Origin: Betaproteobacteria bacterium
Lineage (GTDB): Bacteria > Pseudomonadota > Gammaproteobacteria > Burkholderiales > SG8-39
Length of the DNA stretch: 64,000 nucleotides
Direction: 5' to 3'
NCBI GenBank assembly: GCA_016195915.1
Contig: JACPYS010000009.1
Span: forward strand, 55,089 to 119,088
Shown here: one piece after another, positions 35,376 through 44,496 of the stretch
How positions within the stretch are numbered: position 1 is the first letter of the stretch
How the letters are laid out: each line of letters starts with the position of its first letter
Notes under the pieces: model-generated
The model's database searches: none
What the model was told of the DNA's origin: nothing
What the model saw: only the letters and a program-made list of their open reading frames with translations
Made by a program: the position numbers and the translations under genes

Positions 35376-37112
35376 TTGACACACCCGATTTCCACCCCGC
35401 GCGCCAGCGTTTCGATCGTCCTCGCCGGCAGCGGCGGCGCCGGCGTGATGACCGCCGGCAATATGTTGCTTGAAGCCGCCGCGATCGCCGGCTACTACGC
35501 GCTCATGACCCGTTCTTCCGGACCGCAGATTCGCGGTGGCGAAGCCGCGGCCATGGTTCGAATTGCGACCACCCCGGTCGAGAACGTGGAGGATCATTTC
35601 CACGTCCTCGCGGCGATCGACTGGCAGAACATCAACCGTTTTGCGGCGGAGATCCCGCTCGATGCTTCGAGCCTGATCGTCGGCGACCCCGACCACGGCG
35701 AACCGCCCGACGTGTTCGTAAAGAGCGGTGCCTCTTACGCGCCGGTAGGCATGAAGAAGCTCGCCAAGTCCATCAAGGGCGGCTGGCCGAACATGGTTTC
35801 GCTGGGCATTCTCGCCGCGCTGATCGGCTTGCCGGAGAGCGCGGTGGCCAGGGCGGTCGAAAAATCGCTCAAGAAAAGACCGGACTCCCTCGAGGCGAGC
35901 CTCGCCGCCGTGCGTGCAGGAATGCATGCGGCGGAGGGCATGCCCGCGCGCTATCCATTGCGCCCGGCGGCGGAAGCGAAGACACCGCGCTGGCTGATTA
36001 CCGGCAACGAGGCGGCGGGGTACGGCGCCATCCGCGGCGGGGTGCGCTTCGTCGCCGCCTACCCGATTACGCCGGGCACCGAACTGCTCGAATGGATGGC
36101 GCCTGCACTCACCAAGGTCGGCGGTGCGCTGGTGCAGGCCGAGGACGAGCTCGCATCGATCAACATGATCATCGGCGCATCCTATGGCGGCGTGCCCTCG
36201 CTCACCGCGACGTCCGGGCCGGGCCTCGCATTGATGATGGAGGCGCTCGGCCTGGCGAGCGCGTCGGAAACCCCGGTGGTGGTCGTGGACGTGCAACGCG
36301 TCGGGCCCTCGACGGGCATCCCGACCAAGTCCGAGCAAAGCGATCTCAACATCGCGCTGTACGGATTTCATGGCGATGCGCCCCACCTGGTGCTCGCGCC
36401 GAACTCCGTGGCCGACTGTCTGACGACCACCCAATGGGCCACGCACCTCGCCGAGATGACCCAGGCGCCGGCGATCGTGCTGTCCGACCAGTTCTTTGGC
36501 CAGGCGCGCGCGGTGGTCGATCGTCCCGCGGACCTCGTGTTCGCCGGCCAGCGCCTGACGGCGCCCGCGAACTCCCCGGACTACAAGCGCTATGCGCTCA
36601 CCGATTCTGGCGTGTCTCCGATGGCGATTCCCGGCACGCCGGGGACGGTGTATACGGCGGACGGCCTCGAGCACGCGGAGCGCGGCACGCCGTCTTCACA
36701 GGCGACCGATCACCTGGCGCAGCTCGACAAGCGCCAGCGCAAGCTCGAGAGCGTCGACTACGGGCACTATTGGGCCGAGGTCGAAGGCGAAGGGGAGCTC
36801 GCGGTGGTGACTTTCGGCTCCTGCACGGCGCCCGTGCGGGAAGCCTTCGCCCAGGCGCGCAGAAATGGATTCAGGGCGCGCCTGATTTCGATGCGCCTGC
36901 TCCTGCCCGCGCAGACCGCGCGGCTCACCGAGGCCCTTGCGGGCGTCAAGCGCGTGCTGGTGGTCGAGCAGACCCACTCGAAGCAGTTCTATCGCTACCT
37001 CAGGAGCGAATATGACGTCCCGGGGAGCGTTTCGAGCTACAGCAGGCCGGGGCCGCTGCCGATGCGGCCCGAGGAGATCGTCAGCCAACTGGAAAAATGG
37101 AGCCGAGCATGA
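35376..37112 (+). CDS. korA: 2-oxoglutarate:ferredoxin oxidoreductase, fused gamma-alpha subunit
   Basis: 578 residues from a TTG at 35376 with AAAGGAGA upstream; another TTG at 35295 is in frame but would include the FNR-type box. The N-terminal gamma domain starts [19 protein letters not shown]. The alpha domain starts near [21 protein letters not shown], with the conserved [15 protein letters not shown] and [16 protein letters not shown]. In Thauera and Magnetospirillum KorAB reduces the ferredoxin that feeds benzoyl-CoA reductase. It is the first gene of a six-gene plus-strand operon. Confidence 0.93.
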   Translation: MTHPISTPRASVSIVLAGSGGAGVMTAGNMLLEAAAIAGYYALMTRSSGPQIRGGEAAAMVRIATTPVENVEDHFHVLAAIDWQNINRFAAEIPLDASSLIVGDPDHGEPPDVFVKSGASYAPVGMKKLAKSIKGGWPNMVSLGILAALIGLPESAVARAVEKSLKKRPDSLEASLAAVRAGMHAAEGMPARYPLRPAAEAKTPRWLITGNEAAGYGAIRGGVRFVAAYPITPGTELLEWMAPALTKVGGALVQAEDELASINMIIGASYGGVPSLTATSGPGLALMMEALGLASASETPVVVVDVQRVGPSTGIPTKSEQSDLNIALYGFHGDAPHLVLAPNSVADCLTTTQWATHLAEMTQAPAIVLSDQFFGQARAVVDRPADLVFAGQRLTAPANSPDYKRYALTDSGVSPMAIPGTPGTVYTADGLEHAERGTPSSQATDHLAQLDKRQRKLESVDYGHYWAEVEGEGELAVVTFGSCTAPVREAFAQARRNGFRARLISMRLLLPAQTARLTEALAGVKRVLVVEQTHSKQFYRYLRSEYDVPGSVSSYSRPGPLPMRPEEIVSQLEKWSRA

Positions 37113-37948
37113 ACGCCAATGCAGCGGTGGTCGCACGCACGCCGCAGGAATTCAAGTCCGATCTGAAACCCGTCTGGTGTCCGGGCTGCGGCGACTACAG
37201 CGTGCTCGCGGCCATCACCAAGGCGTTTGCGAAGCTCGAATTGCTGCCGCAGAACGTCGCGGTGATCTCGGGCATCGGATGTTCGTCCCGCATTCCGGCG
37301 TACACCAGCTGTTACGGTTTCCACGGCGTGCACGGCCGCGCGCTCGCGCTGGGGACGGGAGTGAAACTCGCGCGACCCGACCTGACCGTGCTGGTTGCCG
37401 GCGGCGACGGCGATGGATACTCGATCGGTGGCAACCATTTCCTGCATGCCTGCCGGCGCAACGTGGACATGACGTATATCGTGATGGACAACCGGGTCTA
37501 CGGAATGACTAAAGGGCAGGCTTCGCCGACCACCGAACCCGACTGGGAATTCTCCAAGCTCACGCCCGAGGGCACCGGGCTGCGCGAGTTCCATCCGCTC
37601 GTGATCGCACTCGCTTCCGGCGCGAACTTCATCGCGCGCGCATTCTCCGGTGATCCGAATGGCACCGCGGACATCATCGCACAAGCGATCGGCACGCCGG
37701 GTTTCTCCTTCGTCGAGGTGCTCTCGCCCTGCGTCACCTTCCGCCCGGAACAGCGGCACTGGAAGGACAAGGCGCGTCCCGCGCCGGTGAAGACGACCTC
37801 GGACCCGTCGCAGGCAGCGCGCCGCATCCTCACCGACGACGGCTTCAATGTGGGCGTGCTTTATGTCGGCAATCGCAAGCCCTACCAGCCGTCGATCGGC
37901 AGGGGCACGAAAAAACCTGCCGACCTCGAAGCGGGGTTCGTGCTATGA
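37109..37948 (+). CDS. korB: 2-oxoglutarate:ferredoxin oxidoreductase, beta subunit
   Basis: 279 residues. The cluster/TPP-domain start VWCPGCGDYSVL is clear, and the TPP-magnesium motif GGDGDGYSIGGNHFLHA ends in DNRVYGMTKGQASPTT. The ATG at 37109 overlaps the korA stop (ATGA); an ATG 12 bases earlier is less likely. The enzyme oxidises 2-oxoglutarate to succinyl-CoA and reduces ferredoxin. Its stop overlaps the start of the ferritin-like gene. Confidence 0.94.
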   Translation: MNANAAVVARTPQEFKSDLKPVWCPGCGDYSVLAAITKAFAKLELLPQNVAVISGIGCSSRIPAYTSCYGFHGVHGRALALGTGVKLARPDLTVLVAGGDGDGYSIGGNHFLHACRRNVDMTYIVMDNRVYGMTKGQASPTTEPDWEFSKLTPEGTGLREFHPLVIALASGANFIARAFSGDPNGTADIIAQAIGTPGFSFVEVLSPCVTFRPEQRHWKDKARPAPVKTTSDPSQAARRILTDDGFNVGVLYVGNRKPYQPSIGRGTKKPADLEAGFVL

Positions 37949-38508
37949 AGAAGACCGTGAAACGCAAGCCGCTCGCGCGCAGGACCACAGCGAAACCGCT
38001 CCCGGACGCACCGCGCAGCGTCGCGGATTTTCTGGCGCAGGCCTGGGCCATCGAGGCCGAGGCCTCCGATCGCTACCGCGAATTCGCCGAACAGATGGAA
38101 ATGGCCAACAACATGGAGGTCGCGCAACTGTTCCGCAAGCTCGAACGCATCGAGCAGAAACACCGCGACCAGATCCTCGCGCACATGGGACGCAGCACGC
38201 CGCCGCGCGTGAAGGCCTACCGCTGGGAAGGCGCCGAGGGACCGGAAACGGCTGCCGGCAACGAACTGCATTACCTGATGCAGCCGTGGCACGCGCTTCA
38301 GATCGCCCTGCACAACGAACAGCGCGCGTTCGATTTCTTCAAGCAGCTCGCAAGAGCCAGGGTCCCCGCCGAGGTGCGTGCCGCGGCAAAGGAAATGGCC
38401 GGGGAAGAGCGCGAGCACGTCGAACTGATCCGCGAGTGGCTCAAGATGGTGTCCAAGCCGGCGAGCGGCTGGGACCAGGATCCGGATCCGCCCGCGTTTG
38501 GCGACTGA
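37945..38508 (+). CDS. Rubrerythrin-like diiron ferritin-fold protein
   Basis: 187 residues, helical, with both halves of a diiron site: ExxH motifs in ERIEQKHRDQI and EMAGEEREHVEL, plus Glu residues in AWAIEAEASDRYREF and LHNEQRAFDFF. No C-terminal rubredoxin domain. It is translationally coupled to korB (ATGA) and so made with the oxygen-sensitive KorAB/ferredoxin system. A peroxide- or oxygen-scavenging role protecting these proteins is a reasonable inference. Confidence 0.82.
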   Translation: MKKTVKRKPLARRTTAKPLPDAPRSVADFLAQAWAIEAEASDRYREFAEQMEMANNMEVAQLFRKLERIEQKHRDQILAHMGRSTPPRVKAYRWEGAEGPETAAGNELHYLMQPWHALQIALHNEQRAFDFFKQLARARVPAEVRAAAKEMAGEEREHVELIREWLKMVSKPASGWDQDPDPPAFGD

Positions 38509-38519
38509 CGGAGAGCGCT

Positions 38520-39698
38520 TTGAACGAGGTCGTCCTACTCGATACCATCAGGACGCCATTCGGCAGGTTCGGCGGAAAGCTGCGCGAGTTCTCCGCAGTC
38601 GAGCTCGGCGCGCTCGCCGCGAAGGGAGTGCTGGCGCGCGCAGGGATCCAACCCGCGGAGTTGAGCGAAACAATCTTCGGCACCGGAATTCTCGACGCCG
38701 CCACCGCGGTGCCTGCGCGTCAGATCAACTTCAAGGTCGGAATCCCGGCCACGACGCCGTCGCTCACCGTCGACCGGGCGTGCTGCTCGTCCATGACGGC
38801 GATCGGACTTGCGTCAATGAAGATCCGGTTTGGCGAAGCGAGTATCGTTGTTGCGGGTGGGATCGAAAGCTGCAGCCAGACGCCGTTCCTGATGAGGGGT
38901 ACGCGCTGGGGCCGCAGGCTCGGCGATTTCTCGGTCGAGGATCCCATGCACGTGCGCAATCCGATCACGGGCCTGGCGCTGACCGTGGTCACGGGCAACA
39001 AGGCGCTCGAGCACGGGGTGTCGCGGGAAGAGCAGGACGAGTGGTCCTATCAGAGTCATCGCAAGTATTTCGCCGCATTCGACGCAGGCGTCTACGAGCA
39101 GGAAATCCTTGCGGTGGCGCTCGAGGGCCAGGCACTCCTGACACTGGACGAGGGGCCGCGGCGTGAAACTTCGCTGGAGAAGCTGGCTGCGCTCCCCACG
39201 GTCTACGGCAGCCCGACAATCACCGCCGGCAACGCGCCCGGGCTTAACGACGGTGCCTCCGCCGTGATCCTGATGTCGCAGGAGGAGGCCTCGCGCCGGG
39301 GCCTGACCCCGCTCGCGGAAATCGTCGCATACGCGCAACTGTCCGGGGATCTCGAATCCTCGGTCTACATGCCCGGACACGCGATCCTCGCGGCGGCGAA
39401 GAAGGCCGGCATCGGCCTGCGTGATCTGAAATGCATCGAAATCAACGAGGCATTCGCCGCCATGCCGCTGGTATCGACCAAGATGATGGCCGGCGGTGAC
39501 GCGAAGGAGCTGGCGCGCCTTCGCTCCATGACCAACGTGAACGGCGGGTCGGTGGCAATCGGCCATCCCCCCGGCGCGAGCGGCGCACGCGTCGCGATGG
39601 CCGCGGCACGCGAGCTGCGGCGCCGGGGCGGCGGCTACGCTGCGGCGGGCATATGCGGCGGCTTCGGCCAGGCGGACGCGCTGATCCTCAAAGCCTAG
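38520..39698 (+). CDS. Thiolase (acetyl-CoA C-acyltransferase family)
   Basis: 392 residues from a TTG at 38520 with GGAGAG upstream. The active-site Cys is in VDRACCSSMTAIGL, the NEAFA motif is in CIEINEAFAAMPL, and the C-terminal site is in IGHPPGASGARV, where the usual HPxGxSG is kept. The other C-terminal motif is AAGICGGFGQADA, with the second catalytic Cys in CGG. In this operon it could cleave a beta-ketoacyl-CoA arising after ring opening, or condense an acyl unit. Confidence 0.9.
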   Translation: MNEVVLLDTIRTPFGRFGGKLREFSAVELGALAAKGVLARAGIQPAELSETIFGTGILDAATAVPARQINFKVGIPATTPSLTVDRACCSSMTAIGLASMKIRFGEASIVVAGGIESCSQTPFLMRGTRWGRRLGDFSVEDPMHVRNPITGLALTVVTGNKALEHGVSREEQDEWSYQSHRKYFAAFDAGVYEQEILAVALEGQALLTLDEGPRRETSLEKLAALPTVYGSPTITAGNAPGLNDGASAVILMSQEEASRRGLTPLAEIVAYAQLSGDLESSVYMPGHAILAAAKKAGIGLRDLKCIEINEAFAAMPLVSTKMMAGGDAKELARLRSMTNVNGGSVAIGHPPGASGARVAMAAARELRRRGGGYAAAGICGGFGQADALILKA

Positions 39699-39701
39699 TC
39701 G

Positions 39702-41216
39702 ATGGTCGGGTTCGTCGACGAGACGTATCGCGACGGTCCGCAATCGCTTTGGGCGACGCGGATGAAGACCGAGACCATGCTCGGCGCGACGCAATGGATG
39801 AACCGCGCCGGCTTTCGCAAGATCTGTGTCACCTCGGGCGCGGCCTTCGAGACCGCAGTCAAGTTCCTGCGCGACGATCCCTGGGAGCGGATGCGGCTGC
39901 TGAAGGCGGGTATGCCGGATTCGAGCATCGACGTGCTGATGCGCAGCCGCAATCTTTTCGGCTGGGCGCGCTATCCCGACGAAGTCGTTGAGGTGCTGTT
40001 CAGGTGCTTGCAGGCGGCCGGCACCGAATGGATCAAGGTATTCGACGGTCTCAACTGCATGCGCAACATCGCCGCGCATTTCCGTATCGCGCGCAATCTC
40101 GGCCTCAAGACTTCGGGCATGCTCAGCTTCTCGGTGAGCCCGGTACACACCGACGAACACTATATCGACAAGGCGATGGAGCTGATCAGCTACGGCGTCG
40201 ACTCGATCACGCTCGCGGATCCCGCCGGGATCCTCACCGGCGCTCGCACGCGCGTGCTTCTGGCGGCGCTGAAAGCCGCGGTGCCTGGGCGGGTGCCGAT
40301 CGAATTCATCGCGCACGACTGCATGGGACTTGCGCACGCAGCGCACCGCGAGGCGCTGCAGGCGGGCGTCGACACGGTGGCGACCGCGAGCGCACCGCTC
40401 GCAAACGGCGAATCGGTCCCGAGCACACTGGACATTCTGGAACTCGCGCAGAAGCTCGGCGTTCCTGCCGCGCTCGATGCAGACGCTTTGCGCCGCACCG
40501 ACGAGTATTTCGGCTGGATTGCCTGGAAGGAAAGGAGGCCCGTTCCGGAGCGGGTCGTGTTCGATCCGGTGCGCTACGACCGATTCATCGGGCACCAGAT
40601 CCCGGGCGGGATGATGTCCAACTTCCGCAACCAATTGAAAGAGGTGGGGCTCACCCACCGCATGGACGAAGTACTCGAAGAGGCGAGCCGCGTGCGCGCC
40701 GAATTGGGCTACCCGATCATGGTCACCCCGTTTTCGCAGTTCGTAGGCGTGCAGGCCGCGTTCAACGTGATACAGGGAGAGCGCTACAAGACGGTTCCCG
40801 AGGAGCTGACCCTTTACGCGACCGGACACTATGGCGAACCGGCCGTGCCGATCGACCGGAACGTGCTCGACAGAATTCTCGCCGGCCGGCATTGCGTCCC
40901 TGCCGATCCGGATGCGGGTTTCGGCGCACGCATACTGGAGAACTTCAAGCGAGAGCAGGGTCCGTTCCGGTCGGACGAGGACATGTTGCTTCACCTGTTT
41001 TATGGCCGGGAGCATGTCGAGGCGCTCGCGCGCGAGAAGAGCACGTTCAGCGGGCGTCTATCGATCAAGCGGCCGCTCTGCATCCTGATCGAGGAGCTTG
41101 CGCGGGATGCCTCGTTGCGGACCGTGAAGCTGGAGAAAGGCCCCCTCAAGCTGAGCCTTCGTTTCGCGCGGCCCGCTGGCCCCGATCGCACCGCCCGAGG
41201 CTTGCCTCCCGAATGA
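39702..41216 (+). CDS. Pyruvate carboxylase subunit B / OadA-like protein with altered metal site
   Basis: 504 residues: an HMGL-like TIM barrel (DETYRDGPQS at the N-terminus) and a PYC_OADA-type domain (IPGGMMSNFRNQLKE, then FVGVQAAFNVIQGERYKT). The usual carbamylated Lys of the KDMAG motif is Ala172 (LADPAG), and the first His of the HTHD metal motif is Ile203 (IAHD). No biotin-carrier domain is present. It is therefore unlikely to be a standard carboxyltransferase and may be a lyase or aldolase-type relative. It overlaps the ligase gene (ATGA). Confidence 0.78.
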   Translation: MVGFVDETYRDGPQSLWATRMKTETMLGATQWMNRAGFRKICVTSGAAFETAVKFLRDDPWERMRLLKAGMPDSSIDVLMRSRNLFGWARYPDEVVEVLFRCLQAAGTEWIKVFDGLNCMRNIAAHFRIARNLGLKTSGMLSFSVSPVHTDEHYIDKAMELISYGVDSITLADPAGILTGARTRVLLAALKAAVPGRVPIEFIAHDCMGLAHAAHREALQAGVDTVATASAPLANGESVPSTLDILELAQKLGVPAALDADALRRTDEYFGWIAWKERRPVPERVVFDPVRYDRFIGHQIPGGMMSNFRNQLKEVGLTHRMDEVLEEASRVRAELGYPIMVTPFSQFVGVQAAFNVIQGERYKTVPEELTLYATGHYGEPAVPIDRNVLDRILAGRHCVPADPDAGFGARILENFKREQGPFRSDEDMLLHLFYGREHVEALAREKSTFSGRLSIKRPLCILIEELARDASLRTVKLEKGPLKLSLRFARPAGPDRTARGLPPE

Positions 41217-42763
41217 ACCTGATCGACTTCTTCGACAGCTCTGCGACGGCCTTCCCGCAAAGGCCGGCGTTGATCTTCGACGACCGGCGTTGGTCGTATC
41301 GCGAGGTGTCCGATCTCGCAACGCGCATCGGCCGGGGGCTGGTGGCCTGCGGGGTGGGGCGCGAGACAAAATGCGCGGTCCTCAGCCGCAACGATCCGCT
41401 CGCTTTCGCGGCCTTGCTCGGAATTCTCAAGGCGCGGGGCGCCTGGGTTCCGCTCAATCCGGCCAACGCTGCGGAGGAGAACCTGCACATCACGGAATTC
41501 TTCGACGTCGAGGTGCTGTTTTACCAGAAGGAGTTCGAGGCGTTCGCGCAGCTCGTAAAGGAACGCATTCCCGCGGTCGGGAAGTTCGTCTGCCTGGACC
41601 AGCCCGGCGCCCTCGGACCGCAACTGGCAGAGTGGGCGGCGTTGCAGTCGAATCTGCCGCATCCCCTGCCGTGGGATCCGGACGGCACGTGCATGCTGCG
41701 CGGCACCGGCGGCACCACCGGGCGGCCGAAGGGCGTGATGAACACCAACCGGAATTTCGAAACCAATATCGCGGTGTTTCTCGCCTGCACGCGCTTCGAC
41801 GCACCGCCTGTGTTCCTCGCCTGCGCGCCGATGACGCATGCGGCAGGCGTGATGGCGTTCGTCACCATCGCGGCTTCGGGCACGGTCGTGATCCAGCGCA
41901 AATTCGATGCGCAGGAGTCGCTTGCCGCGATCGGAAAGTACCGGGTGTCCTCGCTGCTTCTTCCCTCGACCGCGATCTATGCCGTGCTGTCGCAGCCGAA
42001 CGTGCGTGCATTCGACTATTCGTCGCTCAGGCATCTCTTCTACGGCGGCGCCCCGACCTCGTCGGCCAAACTGCGCGAGGCGTTCGAGGTGTTTGGTCCC
42101 GTCATGACGCACAGCTACGGCCAGACGGAGGTGCCGACCTGCGTGACCTTCATGGGGCCGGCGGAGCACCTGGACCAGCACGGCGAACTCGACGAAAAGC
42201 GCCTCCTGAGTTGCGGGCGCGCCAGCCCGTTCGCACGCGTAGGCCTCATGGATGAGGAGGGGAAATTCGTGCGGCAAGGCGAGGTCGGCGAGATCGTGGT
42301 GCAGGGCGGGCTGGTCATGCGTGGGTACTACAAGAACCCCGCGGCCACTGCAGAAGCGTCCATGCACGGCTGGCACCACACAGGGGATCTGGCGTACCAG
42401 GACGAGGAAGGCTATTTCTATATCTGCGACCGCAAGAAGGAAATGATCATCACCGGCGGCTTCAACGTGTACCCGCTGGAAGTTGAGCAGGCTGTGTTCG
42501 CCCATGCCGCGGTGCAGGATTGCGCCGTAGTCGGCGTGCCCGACGAGAAATGGGGTGAGGCCATCAAGGCGGTCGTAGAGCTGAAACAGGGCTGCTCGGT
42601 TTCCGCGGATGAACTCATCGCGTTCTGCAAGCAGCGGCTCGGCAGCGTGAAGGCGCCCAAATCGGTGGATTTCGTCGAAGCGCTGCCGAGAAGCCCGGCA
42701 GGCAAGGTCATGCGCAGGGAAGTCAGAAAACGCTACTGGACCGGCCACGACCGGCTGATCTGA
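41213..42763 (+). CDS. AMP-forming acyl-CoA synthetase (acyl/aryl-CoA ligase)
   Basis: 516-residue ANL-family ligase. Phosphate-binding loop TGGTTGRPKG is at 165-174, with A5 motif YGQTE, A7 HTGDLA, A8 region DRKKEMIITGGFNVYP, and the catalytic Lys498 in SPAGKVMRRE. The substrate is not determinable. The operon context suggests an aromatic or alicyclic carboxylate, but it lacks obvious features that would let me call it benzoate-CoA ligase. It ends the korA operon. Confidence 0.88.
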   Translation: MNLIDFFDSSATAFPQRPALIFDDRRWSYREVSDLATRIGRGLVACGVGRETKCAVLSRNDPLAFAALLGILKARGAWVPLNPANAAEENLHITEFFDVEVLFYQKEFEAFAQLVKERIPAVGKFVCLDQPGALGPQLAEWAALQSNLPHPLPWDPDGTCMLRGTGGTTGRPKGVMNTNRNFETNIAVFLACTRFDAPPVFLACAPMTHAAGVMAFVTIAASGTVVIQRKFDAQESLAAIGKYRVSSLLLPSTAIYAVLSQPNVRAFDYSSLRHLFYGGAPTSSAKLREAFEVFGPVMTHSYGQTEVPTCVTFMGPAEHLDQHGELDEKRLLSCGRASPFARVGLMDEEGKFVRQGEVGEIVVQGGLVMRGYYKNPAATAEASMHGWHHTGDLAYQDEEGYFYICDRKKEMIITGGFNVYPLEVEQAVFAHAAVQDCAVVGVPDEKWGEAIKAVVELKQGCSVSADELIAFCKQRLGSVKAPKSVDFVEALPRSPAGKVMRREVRKRYWTGHDRLI

Positions 42764-42825
42764 CGCGATCGGCCCTCGGGTTTCGCGCCGAAAAGCACGG
42801 CTGCAACCAGTCGCTCAGCCGCGAA

Positions 42826-43206
42826 TTACGCCGCCTCCATCCAGAAGCGCCTTGCCGCCGCGCGCACCACCCGCCGCGTGCCATGCCCGGGGTTGCGCTC
42901 CCTGACGGTCCGGACCATGCCCGCCGACTCCAGGAGTTCAACGTCGCGCCGCACTGCAGACGGGTCGCGTCCGGTTTTATCAGCCAGCTCGGTCACTGAA
43001 TACCGGTCGCGCCTCACCAGATCGAACAGCGCTATGCGCTTCTCCGTCAAGGTCTTCGAAAACGCAGCCAGATCGATTTCGACCACCGTCCTCGAAAACG
43101 GCAGCGGCTCACCGCGATCCAGTGCGCGGGCCACGGCCATGCCGCGCTCGAAGCGTTTCGAGAACATCGAGAAATCCTTCACCCTAATCCGGGTTTTCCT
43201 TCCCAT
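42826..43206 (-). CDS. HVO_A0114-type winged-helix DNA-binding protein (COG4190-like)
   Basis: 126 residues. The pattern of an N-terminal strand IRVKDFSMFSKRFERGM, then LTEKRIALFDLVRR, the helix SVTELADKTGRDPSAVRRDVELL and SAGMVR matches this MarR/ArsR-like regulator family. ATG at 43206 has AAGGAG upstream. Such proteins often pair with DUF6516 toxins; no such partner is visible here. It overlaps the HigA-like gene by 28 bases and is convergent with the ligase gene. Confidence 0.72.
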   Translation of the reverse strand: MGRKTRIRVKDFSMFSKRFERGMAVARALDRGEPLPFSRTVVEIDLAAFSKTLTEKRIALFDLVRRDRYSVTELADKTGRDPSAVRRDVELLESAGMVRTVRERNPGHGTRRVVRAAARRFWMEAA

Positions 43207-43532
43207 CGAGACTCCTTTCCTCGTTGCGCCGCGCGGGTGACCGGCTTTATCTTTAACCTCACTTCGACGCGCTGATCAAGGCGTTCCAAAATTGTTATCA
43301 GCCGATCGATCGTAAAGCGATCAAGCTTCACTTGGCGGATACGTGAGAAATCAGCCGCCGCAATCCCGGTATGTTCTCCGGCTTGGCGCACGGTAATCGC
43401 GTCGCGATCGAGCACGTTGACAATTTGCGCCGCGAGCAGCGCTTTCAGTTGCTCGGCGGCCGCGTTCGGATAGCCAAAGTCCGCGAAGACATTGCCGCTG
43501 CCCCGGACGACTTCAATTGCTTTCGCTGTCAT
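43179..43532 (-). CDS. higA: XRE-family antitoxin (HigA-like, COG5606)
   Basis: 117 residues. The HTH runs ITVRQAGEHTGIAAADFSRIRQ, preceded by the typical DFGYPNAAAEQLKALLAAQI start and followed by DRLITILERLDQRVEVRLKI. The ATG at 43532 overlaps the ancestral stop of the HigB remnant (ATGA). It appears intact and may be a solitary regulator now that the toxin is broken. Confidence 0.78.
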   Translation of the reverse strand: MTAKAIEVVRGSGNVFADFGYPNAAAEQLKALLAAQIVNVLDRDAITVRQAGEHTGIAAADFSRIRQVKLDRFTIDRLITILERLDQRVEVRLKIKPVTRAAQRGKESRWEGKPGLG

Positions 43533-43799
43533 CGCAATACCTCTCTTAGTCGCTTCAGCCGCTCATGTACGAGGTCAATCTCCCGCTTTGGCGTTTTAAT
43601 CCCTTGCCTCGATTTTTTCTATTTCCAGCACCCCGCCGGTGAATCGCTGCAGCGGCTTCACGTTGTCTGACTTGCCGCCTTCGGCCGCCACGGTCAGCGC
43701 GCGCAACCCTTCAAGCTGTACAGCCGACGGAAACGCCTTAAAATCTTTGCGAGCCGCCTTCATCCACGAAACGGAACGTGTTGTTCCGTTTATAAGCAT
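43529..43799 (-). pseudogene. higB: HigB/Gp49-like toxin remnant with frameshifting internal deletion
   Basis: The ATG at 43799 with AAGGA upstream opens a frame with SVSWMKAARKDFKAFP and then GGVLEI, the N-terminal half of a RelE/HigB toxin. It then shifts and stops after about 14 codons. In another frame the normal C-terminus follows: KKSRQGIKTPKREIDLV then HERLKRLREVLR, ending at the TGA 43531-43529. The middle of the fold (roughly 30 residues) is missing. The toxin is thus probably inactive. Confidence 0.82.
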
Positions 43800-44274
43800 G
43801 CTCCTTCCTTTCCTTAAGTTGTCATATTTGCCAACAAAAGGCAAGTCCATTCGCCGCATGCTCAATCCAACAGGCTGCCAGGCGCCGATGCGCCTCGCGC
43901 CGCGGCCGTCGCGGCCATTCGGTGATGCCCGCACAGCAGACCGTTCGATAGGCTCGGCGAAATGCGAATCGGATCCGCACCGCTGCGCGCCTGGGACGAA
44001 TCCGAAGACGGCTTCACCCACAGCATCCGGACGGTGTTCCCCACGTTGGTCGTGCGTTTCAACCGGACTTCGCTCGCCGCGCGCTATTTGGATGCTCGGG
44101 ACGCCGTGCTCGGGGACACGTAATCAGTGGCAAACCGCTGTCACCGGCCCGACGCGCGAAAAGAGGCGGGATTGAATCTCCTTTTTTCCCATCAGGACAC
44201 CCCCGCCCGCAAGGCGGTGGCGCTTTGCGATATGATCTTCGCAATATAAAGACGTCCAGAACAAGGAAAACACC
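43800..44274. other. 475-base gap between two toxin-antitoxin remnants
   Basis: No confident gene. A plus-strand frame from ATG 43962 to a stop at 44124 (54 codons, including RAWDESEDGFTHSIRTVFP) is protein-like but unrecognised; it could be a gene fragment. The far end carries the palindromic operator at 44225-44244 and a small CCGCC...GGCGG stem near 44204. This may be debris of successive module insertions. Confidence 0.35.
44225..44244. promoter_or_regulatory. Inverted repeat upstream of the DUF2281-like antitoxin gene
   Basis: TTGCGA-N8-TCGCAA is perfect, 30 bases before the ATG at 44275. It contains TATGAT (44231-44236), a plausible -10 hexamer, in its centre, so binding there would block transcription. 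An autoregulatory operator is inferred. Confidence 0.5.
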
Positions 44275-44490
44275 ATGACCGTCGCCGATCTCATTCGCGC
44301 CCAAGTCGATGCGCTACCCGAAGAGATGCAGCGCGAAGCGTTGGATTTCCTTCTTTTCCTGCGTATGAAAGCGGCTCACGCCGGTCACGTCAGCGGCGCC
44401 GACCCCAACATGCTGCGTTTTTTCGGGGCAGTGCCCGACTTTCCCGACCGCATTGCGGATCAGCCCGAGCAGGAACCCGCTCGCTGGTAG
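44275..44490 (+). CDS. DUF2281-type antitoxin-like protein
   Basis: 71 residues. DLIRAQVDALPEEMQREALDFLLFLRMK is the typical DUF2281 leader (leucine/proline pattern, EEMQREALDF), and the tail is short and acidic. It is 6 bases upstream of a VapC-like gene on the same strand, hence the likely antitoxin. Confidence 0.72.
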   Translation: MTVADLIRAQVDALPEEMQREALDFLLFLRMKAAHAGHVSGADPNMLRFFGAVPDFPDRIADQPEQEPARW

Positions 44491-44496
44491 TTCGCC

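Noticed and set aside
35229..36674. In-frame upstream extension of had covering most of korA's antisense
   Set aside because: No similarity to dehydrogenases before MNAYRWMM; korA on the plus strand is well supported.
38814..41015. Minus-strand frame of 733 codons
   Set aside because: Antisense to the thiolase and PYC-like genes; high-G+C shadow frame with His/Arg-rich translation.
41000..42748. Minus-strand frame of 582 codons
   Set aside because: Exactly antisense to the ANL ligase whose motifs are all present.
43639..44175. 178-codon plus-strand frame across the HigB remnant
   Set aside because: Antisense to the recognisable HigB sequence; no domain.
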